A DNA stretch of 64,000 nt from NCBI GenBank assembly GCA_963722905.1, contig CAVROT010000005.1, positions 124,001-188,000 on the forward strand, read 5' to 3'. Every line of letters starts with the position of its first letter. Position 1 is the first letter of the stretch. Below the pieces are notes generated by a model. That model searched no databases, was not told the origin of the DNA, and was given only the letters and a program-made list of their open reading frames with translations. This DNA comes from CAVROT01 sp963722905 (lineage in GTDB: Bacteria; Pseudomonadota; Alphaproteobacteria; Rhodobacterales; Rhodobacteraceae). Shown here piece after piece: positions 1 through 9,243 of the stretch. Position numbers and translations under genes: made by a program.

Positions 1-1914
1 GACCGGGTCTCGACGCTGCTGGGCGCCCGGTCGGGGTCGCAGCTGCTGATGCTCGACAGCTGCCGCAACAACCCCGTGGCCGACGCGCAGCTCACCGCGA
101 CCCTTGGCGCGGAGCTCTACGAGGCCCGCGAGGGGTTCGAGGTGTTCCGCCCTCCGCTCAACACGCTGGTCGCTTTCTCGACCTCACCGGGCGAGATCGC
201 ACTGGACGGCGGCGCGGGCGGGCACAGCCCCTATACCGCCGCCGTGCTGGACAGGTTCGCGTCGCGCGCGTCCGACGATGCCATGGCCGTCCTGACGGAC
301 GTCCGCGCGCGGGTCTACGAGGCGACAGCGAACCGGCAGGTCCCGTGGGAAAGCTCCACCCTGATCGGGCCCATCACCCTCGGCCCCGCGCGCGACCCCG
401 CTGCGTCCGCGAGCGTCCCAGGGGCGTTGGACGACGGCGACGGCGACGGCGCGGCGCGCGGCCTCGCGCTGGCCGCCCTGCCCGCCGCGGTCGCGATCCG
501 CGCCGACCTGGACCGCACCGTCGACCTGACGCCCGCGCTCGGCGTGGCCCTGGCCGGCGCCACGACGGTCGAGGTCGTCGGCCAGCCCGATATCGGCACC
601 ATCAGCGTTGACGCGGGCCGCCTGTCCTTCGCCCCGCGGCTGGAGGAGATCGCGACGGCGACGCGCCTGCCCGCCGATCTGACCGGGCAGGCGCGCCTGC
701 GCCTGGTCCGGGACGGCGCGGCGCGCGAGCTGACCGTCGACCTCACGCTGCGCCCGCATGCCTGCGACGTCGAGGCGGGCGCGCCGCTGGACCCGCAGGG
801 CGTCGGGCTGCACCGTTTCCCCGACCAGCTGCGCCCCGCAGCCACCCGTGCGGCCTGCGAGGCCGCCGTCGCCGAGGCACCCGGAACGGGACGCTTCCAT
901 TTCCAGCTGGGCCGCGCGTTGCAGGCACGCGGCGACCTGGCGGACGCCTATGCCGCCTATGCCCGGGCGGCGGATTTGGGCCACGTCCGGGCGAACGACG
1001 CCATGGCGTTCCTGCACGTCTCCCCCGTCGTGGATCCAGGCGCGACCGGCATCGCGCACGACCGCGATCGGGCCTATGCCCTGTGGGAGGTCGGCGTCGC
1101 CGCGGGGGACCCCTATGCGCTGCACGCACTCGGCTACCGACTGCTGGAACGGGGCGAGGACGCGACCGCGCGCGACCGCGGGTTCGAGCTGCTGAGCCGC
1201 GCGCTGGAGCTCGGCCATACCTACGCGATGAACAACCTCGGGATGTACTTCCTGGGCGAGGACACGGCCGACCGGCAGCCCGAAAGGGGGATGGCCTATC
1301 TGCGCGCCTCGGCCGCGCGGGGCGACATCTACGGCGTGGCCAACCTCGGTCGCGTGCGCCTGCTTGGCCTCGACGGCCAGGCGCCCGACACCGAGGCGGC
1401 CGAGGCGTTCTACAGCGCCGCGGCAGATGCCGGCCACCCGACGGCGCCGACCGCGCTGGGTCGGATGGCCGAGCGGGGGCAGACGGCGACGCCGGGCCCC
1501 CGCGCCGCGGTGGGCTGGTACGACATGGGACTCGCGCGCGGCGATGCCTGGGGCGGAGCGAACGGCGCCTACCTGACGGCGAACGACCTGCCCGGCGCCG
1601 CACCATGGGAGGCCGCGGCACGGGCCGGCAAGGCGCTGGCATTGAACCACGCCCGCGCCGGCGCGGCGGCCGTCAAGGTGCTGGACGGCCTGCCCGGTGG
1701 CGCCGAGGACGCGGCCGCGCAGGCGATCCTGGCGGCCCTGGGCGAGGACATCGCGGTGGACGGCGCCTTCGGCCCGGCCTCGCGCGATGCGCTGGTGCGG
1801 CGGGCCACGGCCAACGGCATCCCGGTGCCGCCCGGCATGGACGCGCGCGCCAGGCTGATCCTGGCCGCCCGCATCCATTTCGCCGAGAACCCGGTGCGCG
1901 TGGACCTGTTCTAG
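1..1914 (+). CDS. Caspase-like (peptidase C14) protein with Sel1 repeats, 5' partial
   Basis: The frame is open from the first base of the window, so the start and the N-terminal half of the protease domain lie upstream. Cys21 (window numbering) sits in LDSCRNNP, the catalytic-cysteine motif of bacterial caspase-like C14 peptidases; the catalytic His would be in the missing part. After a divergent middle section come several Sel1/TPR-type repeats (for example ALHALGYRLLERG, AMNNLGMYFLGED and GVANLGRVRL), usually protein-interaction scaffolds. The last about 60 residues (AAQAILAALGEDIAVDGAFG onward) resemble a peptidoglycan-binding fold. Such multidomain caspase homologues are common in Alphaproteobacteria, but their substrates are mostly unknown. 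The family call is firm; the role (cell-envelope or stress signalling) is inference. Confidence 0.8.
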   Translation, partial: DRVSTLLGARSGSQLLMLDSCRNNPVADAQLTATLGAELYEAREGFEVFRPPLNTLVAFSTSPGEIALDGGAGGHSPYTAAVLDRFASRASDDAMAVLTDVRARVYEATANRQVPWESSTLIGPITLGPARDPAASASVPGALDDGDGDGAARGLALAALPAAVAIRADLDRTVDLTPALGVALAGATTVEVVGQPDIGTISVDAGRLSFAPRLEEIATATRLPADLTGQARLRLVRDGAARELTVDLTLRPHACDVEAGAPLDPQGVGLHRFPDQLRPAATRAACEAAVAEAPGTGRFHFQLGRALQARGDLADAYAAYARAADLGHVRANDAMAFLHVSPVVDPGATGIAHDRDRAYALWEVGVAAGDPYALHALGYRLLERGEDATARDRGFELLSRALELGHTYAMNNLGMYFLGEDTADRQPERGMAYLRASAARGDIYGVANLGRVRLLGLDGQAPDTEAAEAFYSAAADAGHPTAPTALGRMAERGQTATPGPRAAVGWYDMGLARGDAWGGANGAYLTANDLPGAAPWEAAARAGKALALNHARAGAAAVKVLDGLPGGAEDAAAQAILAALGEDIAVDGAFGPASRDALVRRATANGIPVPPGMDARARLILAARIHFAENPVRVDLF

Positions 1915-1953
1915 CCCCATGGGCGGACATGGCGCCCGGCGGGGACCTTTCCG

Positions 1954-2832
1954 CTAGGCCCCCGACAGGAACGCCGCAAACGCCGCGTTGAACGCCTCGG
2001 GCCGCTCGCGCATCGGCCAATGGCCTGTCGGCATCTCCAGCAGGCGCGCCCCGGGGACGATCCGCGCGGCGGCGCGCGCATGGCGGACCGGCACGATCCG
2101 GTCAGCGGTGCCGTGGACAAGCAGCATCGGCGCCGCGAGGGACCCGAGACGCGGCCTGAGGTCGCTGCGCAGCCGGACCGCCGTCATCTCGGCGGCGAGG
2201 AAGCCGTCGAAGCTGCGCCGCCCGGCCTGGTCGCGCGCCACCGCCATCAGCTCATCCACCGCGCGATCCGTCACGCGCGCGCCCTCGGCGTAGGACATCG
2301 CCAGCCCCAACCGCGCCACCGGCCGGACGTGCCCCGCGACGCCGTAGACCGCGCGCAACAGCCCCGACCGCAACGCAAGCGCCGCCAACGGGTGCAGCGG
2401 CACCCGGCCCATCAGCCCGTAGGCGCCCACCGGCACCAGCCGGCGGACCCGGCCGGGATGCTCCAGCGCCAGCCACAGCGCCATGCCGCCGCCCATCGAC
2501 ACGCCGGCGACGTCGACGCGCCCCAGACCTACCGCATCGAGGAACGCGACCAACCAGCGCCCCAGGCGCGGCAGGTCGTGCGCGCCGCCGAACCCCGCGC
2601 TCTCGCCGTAGCCGGGCAGGTCGGGCACCACCATTCGGAACCGCCCCCGCAGGCCGGTCAGGGTCAGCCGCCAGGTCAGTTCGGCATGGTCGAACCCGCC
2701 GCCGTGCAGCAGTACCACCGGCACGGCCGCATCGCGCGGCCCCTCGTCCACGTACCCGACGCGCCGCCCCTCGACGGCGACGAACCTATCCGCGAAAGGC
2801 ACCGGCTCAGGCGTCCGCCTCGTCGGTGGCAT
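1954..2832 (-). CDS. Alpha/beta hydrolase
   Basis: A 292-residue alpha/beta-hydrolase fold enzyme. The HGGG oxyanion region (VVLLHGGGFDH), the nucleophile elbow GVSMGG (Ser), the acid region VHGTADRIVP and the C-terminal catalytic His in TGHWPMRERP are all visible. There is no signal peptide, so it is likely cytosolic. The start overlaps the end of ntrX by 26 bases on the same strand, so it is probably translated from the tail of the ntr transcript. Substrate cannot be predicted; the family includes esterases, C-C hydrolases and epoxide or haloalkane hydrolases. The start is not backed by a strong Shine-Dalgarno sequence, as expected for translational coupling. Confidence 0.82.
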   Translation of the reverse strand: MPPTRRTPEPVPFADRFVAVEGRRVGYVDEGPRDAAVPVVLLHGGGFDHAELTWRLTLTGLRGRFRMVVPDLPGYGESAGFGGAHDLPRLGRWLVAFLDAVGLGRVDVAGVSMGGGMALWLALEHPGRVRRLVPVGAYGLMGRVPLHPLAALALRSGLLRAVYGVAGHVRPVARLGLAMSYAEGARVTDRAVDELMAVARDQAGRRSFDGFLAAEMTAVRLRSDLRPRLGSLAAPMLLVHGTADRIVPVRHARAAARIVPGARLLEMPTGHWPMRERPEAFNAAFAAFLSGA

Positions 2833-4219
2833 GGGCGACCCGGCCGCCCTGGCGCGCGGTCGTCACCACGCCCAGCGATTTCAGCTTGCGGTGAAGCGCG
2901 CTGCGCTCCATCCCGACGAAATGCGCGGTCCGGCTGATGTTCCCGCCGAAGCGGTTGATCTGCGTCAACAGGTACTCCCTCTCGAAAAGCTCGCGCGCCT
3001 CGCGCAGCGGCAGCGTAGCGAGGCTGCCGGACAGGACGACACGCCCGGCATCGCCATCTGGATCGGCCCCGTCGGTCGCCGGCAGTTCGGCCGCCGTGAC
3101 CTCGCCCCGGTCGGGGCCGAGGATCAGGATCCGTTCGATCATGTTCTTCAGCTGGCGCACGTTGCCCGGCCAGACCATCGTCTGAAGCATCGCGACCGCA
3201 TCCTCGTTCAGCGCGCGGGAGGGCAGGTTCTGCGTGCGGTTGAAGGTCTCGATGAAGTGCTGGGCCAGCAGCGGGATGTCCTCGCGCCGGTCGGCCAGCG
3301 AGGGCACCGCGACGGGGACGACGGCCAGCCGGTGGAACAGCTCCTGGCGGAAGCGCCCCAGCTCGATCTCGGCGGCGAGGTCGCGGGTCGTCGCGCTGAC
3401 GATGCGGACGTCGACGCGCACCTTCGCCGACCCGCCGACGCGGACGAAGGCCTGCTCGACCAGAACGCGCAGCAGCTTGGACTGGGTGCCGGGCGGCATG
3501 TCGGCCACCTCGTCGAGGAACAGCACGCCGCCATCGGCCTGCTCCAGCAATCCCTTCTCGACGCCCCGGTCGGGGGATTCGCGTCCGAAAAGCACCTCTT
3601 CCATCCGGTCGGGCTCAACGCTGGCCGCGGCGACGCTGACGAAGGGCGCCTGCGCCCGGGCGGACTGAGCATGAATATAGCGCGCCGCGACCTCCTTGCC
3701 GCAGCCCGCGGCGCCGGTCAGCATCACCCGGCCGTTCGACCGCGACACCTTGTCGAGCTGGGCGCGCAGGCCCTTGAAGGCGACCGATCCGCCGATCAGT
3801 TCGGTCGGCGCGGCCTCGCGGCGGCGCAGCGACATGTTCTCGCGGCGCAGGCGCGACGTCTCCATGGCGCGGCCGACGACGACCATGAGCTGGTCGATCT
3901 GGAAGGGCTTCGAGATATAGTCGTAGGCGCCCTGCTTGATCGCGGCGACCGCAATCTCGATCGTGCCATGGCCCGAGATGATGATGATCGGCACGCCCGG
4001 GTGGTCGCGTTTGACCGCCATCAGGATGTCGATGCCGTCCATGTCGCTGTCCTTGAGCCATATGTCGAGGATCATCAGCGCCGGTTCGGCCTGGGCCACC
4101 GCGGCCATGCATTCGACCGAATTGGCGGCGCGCCGGGTCTCGTAGCCCTCGTCGACGAGGATGTCCGAGATCAGCTCGCGGATGTCGCGCTCGTCGTCGA
4201 CGATCAGGATGTCGCTCAT
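2807..4219 (-). CDS. ntrX: Nitrogen regulation response regulator NtrX
   Basis: A 470-residue NtrC-family regulator, partner of NtrY. The receiver domain carries the phospho-acceptor Asp52 (MILDIWLKD) and the conserved Lys104 (ISKPF). The AAA+ domain has Walker A near residues 169-176 (GAAGCGKE), Walker B in GVLFLDEVAD and the WPGNVRQL sensor-II region, followed by a C-terminal Fis-type helix-turn-helix (NISRTAHFVGMERSALHRKL). Where sigma54 activators have GAFTGA this protein reads FGRESPDRGVEKG, so it is unlikely to act on sigma54 RNA polymerase. The start at MSDILIVDDE is chosen because the family begins there; the frame stays open 72 codons further upstream but that part has no family similarity. 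Last ntr gene of the cluster. Confidence 0.93.
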   Translation of the reverse strand: MSDILIVDDERDIRELISDILVDEGYETRRAANSVECMAAVAQAEPALMILDIWLKDSDMDGIDILMAVKRDHPGVPIIIISGHGTIEIAVAAIKQGAYDYISKPFQIDQLMVVVGRAMETSRLRRENMSLRRREAAPTELIGGSVAFKGLRAQLDKVSRSNGRVMLTGAAGCGKEVAARYIHAQSARAQAPFVSVAAASVEPDRMEEVLFGRESPDRGVEKGLLEQADGGVLFLDEVADMPPGTQSKLLRVLVEQAFVRVGGSAKVRVDVRIVSATTRDLAAEIELGRFRQELFHRLAVVPVAVPSLADRREDIPLLAQHFIETFNRTQNLPSRALNEDAVAMLQTMVWPGNVRQLKNMIERILILGPDRGEVTAAELPATDGADPDGDAGRVVLSGSLATLPLREARELFEREYLLTQINRFGGNISRTAHFVGMERSALHRKLKSLGVVTTARQGGRVAHATDEADA

Positions 4220-4277
4220 GCCGGGGCTCCCCTGCGGTTCCGGTGGAATTTCACGGTCGTCGGATATGCGCGGGTGC

Positions 4278-6578
4278 TCATGCCTTTTCCTCCAATTGCG
4301 ATGTCGTGCGCCTGTCCTGACCCGCCGCGGCCAAGGGGTCCCGGCCGTCGGGATGGCTGGGAAGCGGCAGGCGCATCTCGGCCCGCGCGCCCACCCGTCC
4401 CGACGGATCGTCGCCGGGGGGAAAGGGCGCGCCATCGGTCAGGATCAGGGTGCCGCCATGTTCCTCGACTATCTTGCGCACGATCGGCAGGCCCAGTCCC
4501 GTGCCTTCGGACCGCGTCGTCACATAGGGCTCGAACAGGCGGGCGCGATCCTGCGGCAGGCCGGTCCCGTTGTCGGTAACCGTGACCAGCGCCTCGTCCC
4601 CGTCGCGCGACAGCACCACCGCGATGCGCGGCACGTAGCCCTCGGGCGCGCCGGCCGCGCGCAGGGTCTGCGTTGCCTCGCCCGCGTTCTTGATCAGGTT
4701 GGTCAGCGCCTGACCGATCATGGTGTCATCCACATCGATCTCCATGGCCCCCGCGGGAAGGTCCGCCGTGATGGTCACGTCCTCCTGCCCGGCCTGTTGC
4801 AGCAGCACGGCCGCACGCACGAGGTCGCCCAGGTCATGCGGCCGGCGCCGCGGCTCCGGCATCCGGGCGAATTGCGAGAATTCGTCGACGATGCGGCGCA
4901 GGCTGGCTGTCTGGCGCACGATGACGTCGGTCATCTGGCCCAGCGCCTGTTCGTCGGACACCTCGCGTCCGAACTTGCGGCGGATCCGCTCGGCGCTCAG
5001 CTGGATCGGGGTCAGCGGATTCTTGATCTCGTGGGCGATGCGGCGCGCGACGTCGCCCCAGGCCGCGACGCGCTGCGCCGCGACAAGGTCGCTGACGTCG
5101 TCGAAGGCCAGTACGTAGCCCTCCAGGCGGCCCGCGTCGGTGCGCCGGGTAGCGATGCGCACCAGCAGCGATTCCACCCGGTCGCCCCGGACGACGCGGA
5201 TCTCCTCTTGCGCGGCCTCGGACTTGCGGCCGCGCACCTTGTCCAGCAGCGGCCCGAACTCGGGCACCGCGACCGACAGGTGCACGTTCTGGTCGGCCTC
5301 CTCGTCCAGCGACAGCAGGCGTTCGGCGGCGCGGTTGACGAAGGTAACGCGTCCGCGGGGATCGATCCCGACGACGCCCGCCGTGACCGAGGAGAGCACG
5401 CTGTCGAAAAGGCGTCGCCGACGCTCTATCTGGTCGTTGGTGGCGACCAGCGTGTCGCGCTGACGCTTCAGCTGGCGCGTCATCTGGTTGAAGAGCCGCC
5501 CCAGCATCGCGATCTCGTCGTCGCCGACCTCCTCGCGCACCCGCACCGACAGGTCGCCGGCACCCACCCGCTGCGCCGCCCCCGCCAGCCGCCCCACCGG
5601 CCGCGACAGCCGTTCGGCGAACCACATGCCCATGAAGATGGCCGCGAGGATCAGGATCAGCGCGAACCCCAGATAGAGCAGCCCGAACTCGAACAGGAGC
5701 CGGCCGCGGTCGTTCTCCAGCTGGGCGTACAGCGTCGCGGTCTCCTGCGTGTCGTCGAGAAGTGCCAGCAGGTCGCCGTCCACGTCGCGGGTGACGTAGA
5801 GATGGCGCAGGTCGGGCCAGTCCAGCGCCACCAGCGCCCTGAACTCGTTCTGCGGCCAGTCCTCGATCACCACCGTCTCGCGCGCGGCGGCGCGGTCCAG
5901 CGCCTCGGCCGGGGGACGTTCGAAGTTGAAGAGATAGCTGTTCTCGCCACGGGCGACGATGGCGCCGTCGCCGTCGACCAGATAGGCCTCCGACAGATCG
6001 AACTGGGCGAAGGCGCCCTGCAGGTCCGCCAGCACCTGACGATCCGACACGACGTTCACATTGCGCGTGACCCCGTTCAGAAGCGCCGCGAGGGATTGCG
6101 CGTCTTCGGCCAGCGCAGTGCGCTGCTCGTGCTCATAGGCCTGCGCCGCGGCCAGCGACGCGCCGACCGCCTGCCGCACGCGGTCCGAGAACCATCCCTC
6201 CAGCCCGAAGTTCACCGTCAGCGCGGCGAAGATCGCGACCGTGACCGTGGGCACCAGCGCCACCAGCGCGAAGACGCCGGTCAGCCGCAGGTGCAGGCGC
6301 GACCCGGCGGACCGGGCGCGCCGCGCCGCGACCATCCGCGCCAGAGCCGACAGGACCAAGGTGGCGACGACCAGAACGTAGACCAGGTCGGCCAGCAGCA
6401 CGGCCCGCAGGCCTGCGTCGGACGCCCCCTGATCGAGTGGGCCCAGCACCGCGAAAGTCGCCAGCGTCAGCAGCGGCCCCAGCACGATCAGCCCGAAGCT
6501 GGCGACGGTCTGCGCGCCGCGGCGGCGCCGCAGCCGCAACAGCCCCTCCCATACCGGCCTGCGTATCGTATCCGCCAC
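4278..6578 (-). CDS. ntrY: Nitrogen regulation sensor histidine kinase NtrY
   Basis: A 766-residue membrane kinase. N-terminal hydrophobic segments (ASFGLIVLGPLLTLATFAVL, AVLLADLVYVLVVATLVL, and a third from LTGVFALVALVPTV) precede an extracytoplasmic region, another membrane span (FGLLYLGFALILILAAIFMG), a HAMP linker, a PAS domain (VTAGVVGIDPRGRVTFVN), a HisKA dimerisation domain with the phospho-His in RRIAHEIKNPLTP, and an HATPase domain (N box LTNLIKNAGEA, G boxes DNGTGLP and GTGLGL). In the family it phosphorylates NtrX and takes part in nitrogen, redox and envelope responses. It lies 58 bases upstream of ntrX and 170 bases downstream of ntrC. Confidence 0.94.
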   Translation of the reverse strand: MADTIRRPVWEGLLRLRRRRGAQTVASFGLIVLGPLLTLATFAVLGPLDQGASDAGLRAVLLADLVYVLVVATLVLSALARMVAARRARSAGSRLHLRLTGVFALVALVPTVTVAIFAALTVNFGLEGWFSDRVRQAVGASLAAAQAYEHEQRTALAEDAQSLAALLNGVTRNVNVVSDRQVLADLQGAFAQFDLSEAYLVDGDGAIVARGENSYLFNFERPPAEALDRAAARETVVIEDWPQNEFRALVALDWPDLRHLYVTRDVDGDLLALLDDTQETATLYAQLENDRGRLLFEFGLLYLGFALILILAAIFMGMWFAERLSRPVGRLAGAAQRVGAGDLSVRVREEVGDDEIAMLGRLFNQMTRQLKRQRDTLVATNDQIERRRRLFDSVLSSVTAGVVGIDPRGRVTFVNRAAERLLSLDEEADQNVHLSVAVPEFGPLLDKVRGRKSEAAQEEIRVVRGDRVESLLVRIATRRTDAGRLEGYVLAFDDVSDLVAAQRVAAWGDVARRIAHEIKNPLTPIQLSAERIRRKFGREVSDEQALGQMTDVIVRQTASLRRIVDEFSQFARMPEPRRRPHDLGDLVRAAVLLQQAGQEDVTITADLPAGAMEIDVDDTMIGQALTNLIKNAGEATQTLRAAGAPEGYVPRIAVVLSRDGDEALVTVTDNGTGLPQDRARLFEPYVTTRSEGTGLGLPIVRKIVEEHGGTLILTDGAPFPPGDDPSGRVGARAEMRLPLPSHPDGRDPLAAAGQDRRTTSQLEEKA

Positions 6579-6748
6579 TTGGCCCTGCCTCGCCCCGATG
6601 CCCAGCCTACGCCGGTCCGGCAGGGACAGGACCGCCGCGGCGGCCCCGCCCGGGCCGGTCGGCCCAGACCCGCCGGGCGTTGCCGGCGTCGACCGGGCCC
6701 CGTTCGCGCGCGATGGCGTTGCGTCGGAGCCTCAGTGCTGTTGCGGTT

Positions 6749-8113
6749 TTACATCAGCTTGCGGCGCCGTGTCACGCGGATATCGAGCTCGGTGATCTTC
6801 TTTCGCAGCGTATTGCGGTTGATCCCCAGCAGATCGGCACATTTCGCCTGATTCCCGCCGGTCGCCTCGAGCGCGATCTCTATCAGAGGCATTTCGACCT
6901 CGCGGAGTATCCGCTGGTAGAGGCCCGGCGGCGGCAGCAATCCGCCGTGCAAGTCGAAGTAGCGCCGCAGGTGCCTGGCGACAGATGCGCCCAGCTTGTC
7001 GGCGTCGCCGCCGGGGTGCACTTCCATGGCGGGCTGGTTTCCCAGAACCATCTGCGTCTCGGCCAGCGTGATCTCGTCCTCGCCGGACGTCACCACGAGG
7101 CGGCGCACCGTGTTCTCCAGCTGCCGCACGTTGCCGGGCCAGCTGTAGCCGCGCACCAGTTCCAGTGCCCGGGGCGAAAAGCGACGCGGCGACAGCCCGT
7201 CGCGATCCGCGCGGGCGAGGAAGTGATCGGCCAGCAGCGGGATGTCGTCCACACGCTCGCGCAGGCTGGGCACGGCGACGGTGACACCGCCCAGACGGTA
7301 GAACAGATCCTGCCGGAACGCCCCCGCCTCCATCCGGCTGCCCAGGTCGACCTGGCTGGTGGCCATGATGCGGGGCGCGTTGTCGGTGAAGCTGTCGAGC
7401 ATGCGCACGATGCAGCCCTGCGCCTCGCCGTCCAGGTCGCCGACCTCATCGAAGAGGATCGACCCCCCGCGGGCCCGCGCGAGGATCGTGGCCGGCCCGT
7501 CGATCCCCGTCATCTCGGCCGAGCCGGCGACGACGAAGGGCATCTGCCGGCGGTCCGAAAAGTCGTGGATTGCGCGCGCGATCAGCGACTTTCCGGTCCC
7601 GCTCTCGCCGGTGATCATCACGCTGAGGTCGCTGTTCATCACCCGTGCGACCAGCCGGTAGAGCGCCTGCATGGCGGGCGTGCGCCCCACCAGCGGCAGG
7701 TCGCCCGAGGATTCCCGCACCACCGGCGCCGCGGCGACCGGCGCCCGGCGCTTGACCTCAAGCGCGCGCGCGGCCCGTTTCATCAGGTCGGGCAGGTCGA
7801 AGGGTTTCGGCAGGTAGTCCCACGCGTCGGCCTCGGTGGCCTGAATGGCGGTCATGATGGTGTTCTGGGCCGAGATGATGATGACCGGCAGCCCGGGGCG
7901 CTGCGCGCCGATCTTCGGCAGCGCGTCCAGCCCATTGCCATCGGGCATGATCACGTCCGAGATCACCAGGTCGCCCTTGCCCTCGTCCACCCAGCGCATG
8001 AGCGTCACCATGCTGGAGGTGGCGTGCACCTTGCATCCCGCGCGGGTCAGCGCCTGGGTCAGGACCGTGCGGATCGTGCGGTCGTCGTCGGCGACGAGTA
8101 CGGTGCCGTCCAT
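6749..8113 (-). CDS. ntrC: Nitrogen regulation response regulator NtrC lacking GAFTGA
   Basis: A 454-residue response regulator. Receiver domain with Asp53 (VISDVIMPD) and Lys103 (LPKPF); AAA+ domain with Walker A at 169-176 (GESGTGKS), Walker B at 218-226 (SILFDEVGD), and the arginine-finger/sensor regions ending in WPGNVRQLENTVRRL; C-terminal Fis-type DNA-binding helix-turn-helix (NQAKCADLLGINRNTLRKKI). The stretch between AGSAE (about 200) and RGGSILFDE is only about 15 residues and contains no GAFTGA loop. Rhodobacter capsulatus NtrC is likewise known to lack this loop and to work with sigma70-type RNA polymerase, so this protein probably does the same. It follows ntrB by 32 bases in the same transcript. 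Confidence 0.95.
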   Translation of the reverse strand: MDGTVLVADDDRTIRTVLTQALTRAGCKVHATSSMVTLMRWVDEGKGDLVISDVIMPDGNGLDALPKIGAQRPGLPVIIISAQNTIMTAIQATEADAWDYLPKPFDLPDLMKRAARALEVKRRAPVAAAPVVRESSGDLPLVGRTPAMQALYRLVARVMNSDLSVMITGESGTGKSLIARAIHDFSDRRQMPFVVAGSAEMTGIDGPATILARARGGSILFDEVGDLDGEAQGCIVRMLDSFTDNAPRIMATSQVDLGSRMEAGAFRQDLFYRLGGVTVAVPSLRERVDDIPLLADHFLARADRDGLSPRRFSPRALELVRGYSWPGNVRQLENTVRRLVVTSGEDEITLAETQMVLGNQPAMEVHPGGDADKLGASVARHLRRYFDLHGGLLPPPGLYQRILREVEMPLIEIALEATGGNQAKCADLLGINRNTLRKKITELDIRVTRRRKLM

Positions 8114-8145
8114 CTATGTCGTTCCTTGTACCGGTCGTGTGTCTG

Positions 8146-9243
8146 TCATGTCTGGGCGACGGCGGCCGGCGCGTCGCGTCCGGCATGGAGGCCGGGAACC
8201 GTCTCTGGCGCCACCGGCAGGGAGATGCGGAATACGGTGCGGCCGGGCTGGCTGTCCACGGTGATCCATCCGTCGTGGTCGCCCACGATCTTTCCCACCA
8301 GCGCCAGCCCCAGCCCGGTGCCGTTCTCGCGCCCCGAGACGAAGGGCTCGAAGATGTCGGCGGCGATCTCGGGCGGCAGGCCGGGGCCGTCGTCCACGAT
8401 CTCGACCTGAAGCGGCAGCGGCGCGCCGGTGCCGTCCTTGCGCCGGACCCGCAGCGACAGGTCGTAGAAGGTCCGCACCGTGATGGTGCCGCCCTCGGGG
8501 CCCGCCGCCTCTGTCGCGTTGCGGATGAGGTTGAGGAAAACCTGCAAAAACTGGTCGCCGTCCACGTAGGTCGGCGGCAAGGAGGGATCGTACTCCTCGG
8601 CCAGGCGCATGTGGGAGGCGAAGCCGACGGCGGCGGTGCGGCGGGCGCGGTCCAGCAGGTCGTGCACGTTGATGGCGCGCCGCGCGGGCGGGCGCAGGTT
8701 GCCGAACTGCTCGACCTGGTCCAGCAGGGCGACGATGCGGCGGCTTTCCTCCACGATGAGGTCGGTCAGCGCCCGGTCCTCGGCCTCCAGCTCCATCCCC
8801 AGAAGCTGCGCGGCGCCGGTGATGCCGGCCAGCGGATTCTTGATCTCGTGGGCCAGCATCTCGGACATGCCGATGGCCGACCGGGCGGAGGTCCGCATCG
8901 TGCGGTCGACCAGCTTGCGCGGTTCGAACATGACAAGGACGAAGCCCGGCATCCCGATCATCGGGGCGATCTGCAGATTGCACTGACGCCGCGCGCGGTG
9001 GCCCGCGCCAACGTCGACGTTGTTTATGAAGAGCGGCGCATGATCGGCGCGGACCCGGACCAAGGCGCTTTCCATCGGCGCGTCGATGGAGATGCGGTTG
9101 AAGACGGGCGCCCCCCGCAAGGTCCGCGACGAGGCGACGAGGAAATCTTCGGCCGCCGGATTGACCTCGGCGATCATGTCGCCGGGATCGAGCAGCAGCG
9201 CGGGCACCGGCATCGAGGCCCAGAGGGTCTCGGGGAACCTCAT
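8146..9243 (-). CDS. ntrB: Nitrogen regulation sensor kinase NtrB
   Basis: A 365-residue soluble histidine kinase/phosphatase that controls NtrC in response to PII signalling. It has an N-terminal PAS-like sensor (MPVPALLLDPGDMIAEVNPA), a HisKA domain with the phospho-His in MLAHEIKNPLAGITG, and a C-terminal ATPase domain (FLNLIRNATEAAG, DDGPGLP, GTGLGLALVGKI). The start is the ATG that overlaps the dusB stop as ATGA, a coupling arrangement usual in this operon. A much longer open frame extends upstream but overlaps dusB and is not coding. No membrane segments, as expected. Confidence 0.95.
   Translation of the reverse strand: MRFPETLWASMPVPALLLDPGDMIAEVNPAAEDFLVASSRTLRGAPVFNRISIDAPMESALVRVRADHAPLFINNVDVGAGHRARRQCNLQIAPMIGMPGFVLVMFEPRKLVDRTMRTSARSAIGMSEMLAHEIKNPLAGITGAAQLLGMELEAEDRALTDLIVEESRRIVALLDQVEQFGNLRPPARRAINVHDLLDRARRTAAVGFASHMRLAEEYDPSLPPTYVDGDQFLQVFLNLIRNATEAAGPEGGTITVRTFYDLSLRVRRKDGTGAPLPLQVEIVDDGPGLPPEIAADIFEPFVSGRENGTGLGLALVGKIVGDHDGWITVDSQPGRTVFRISLPVAPETVPGLHAGRDAPAAVAQT

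Noticed and set aside
4220..4435. NtrX starting 72 codons earlier
   Set aside because: The extra sequence is Arg/Pro-rich, overlaps the end of ntrY and lacks family similarity; the receiver domain begins at MSDILIVDD.
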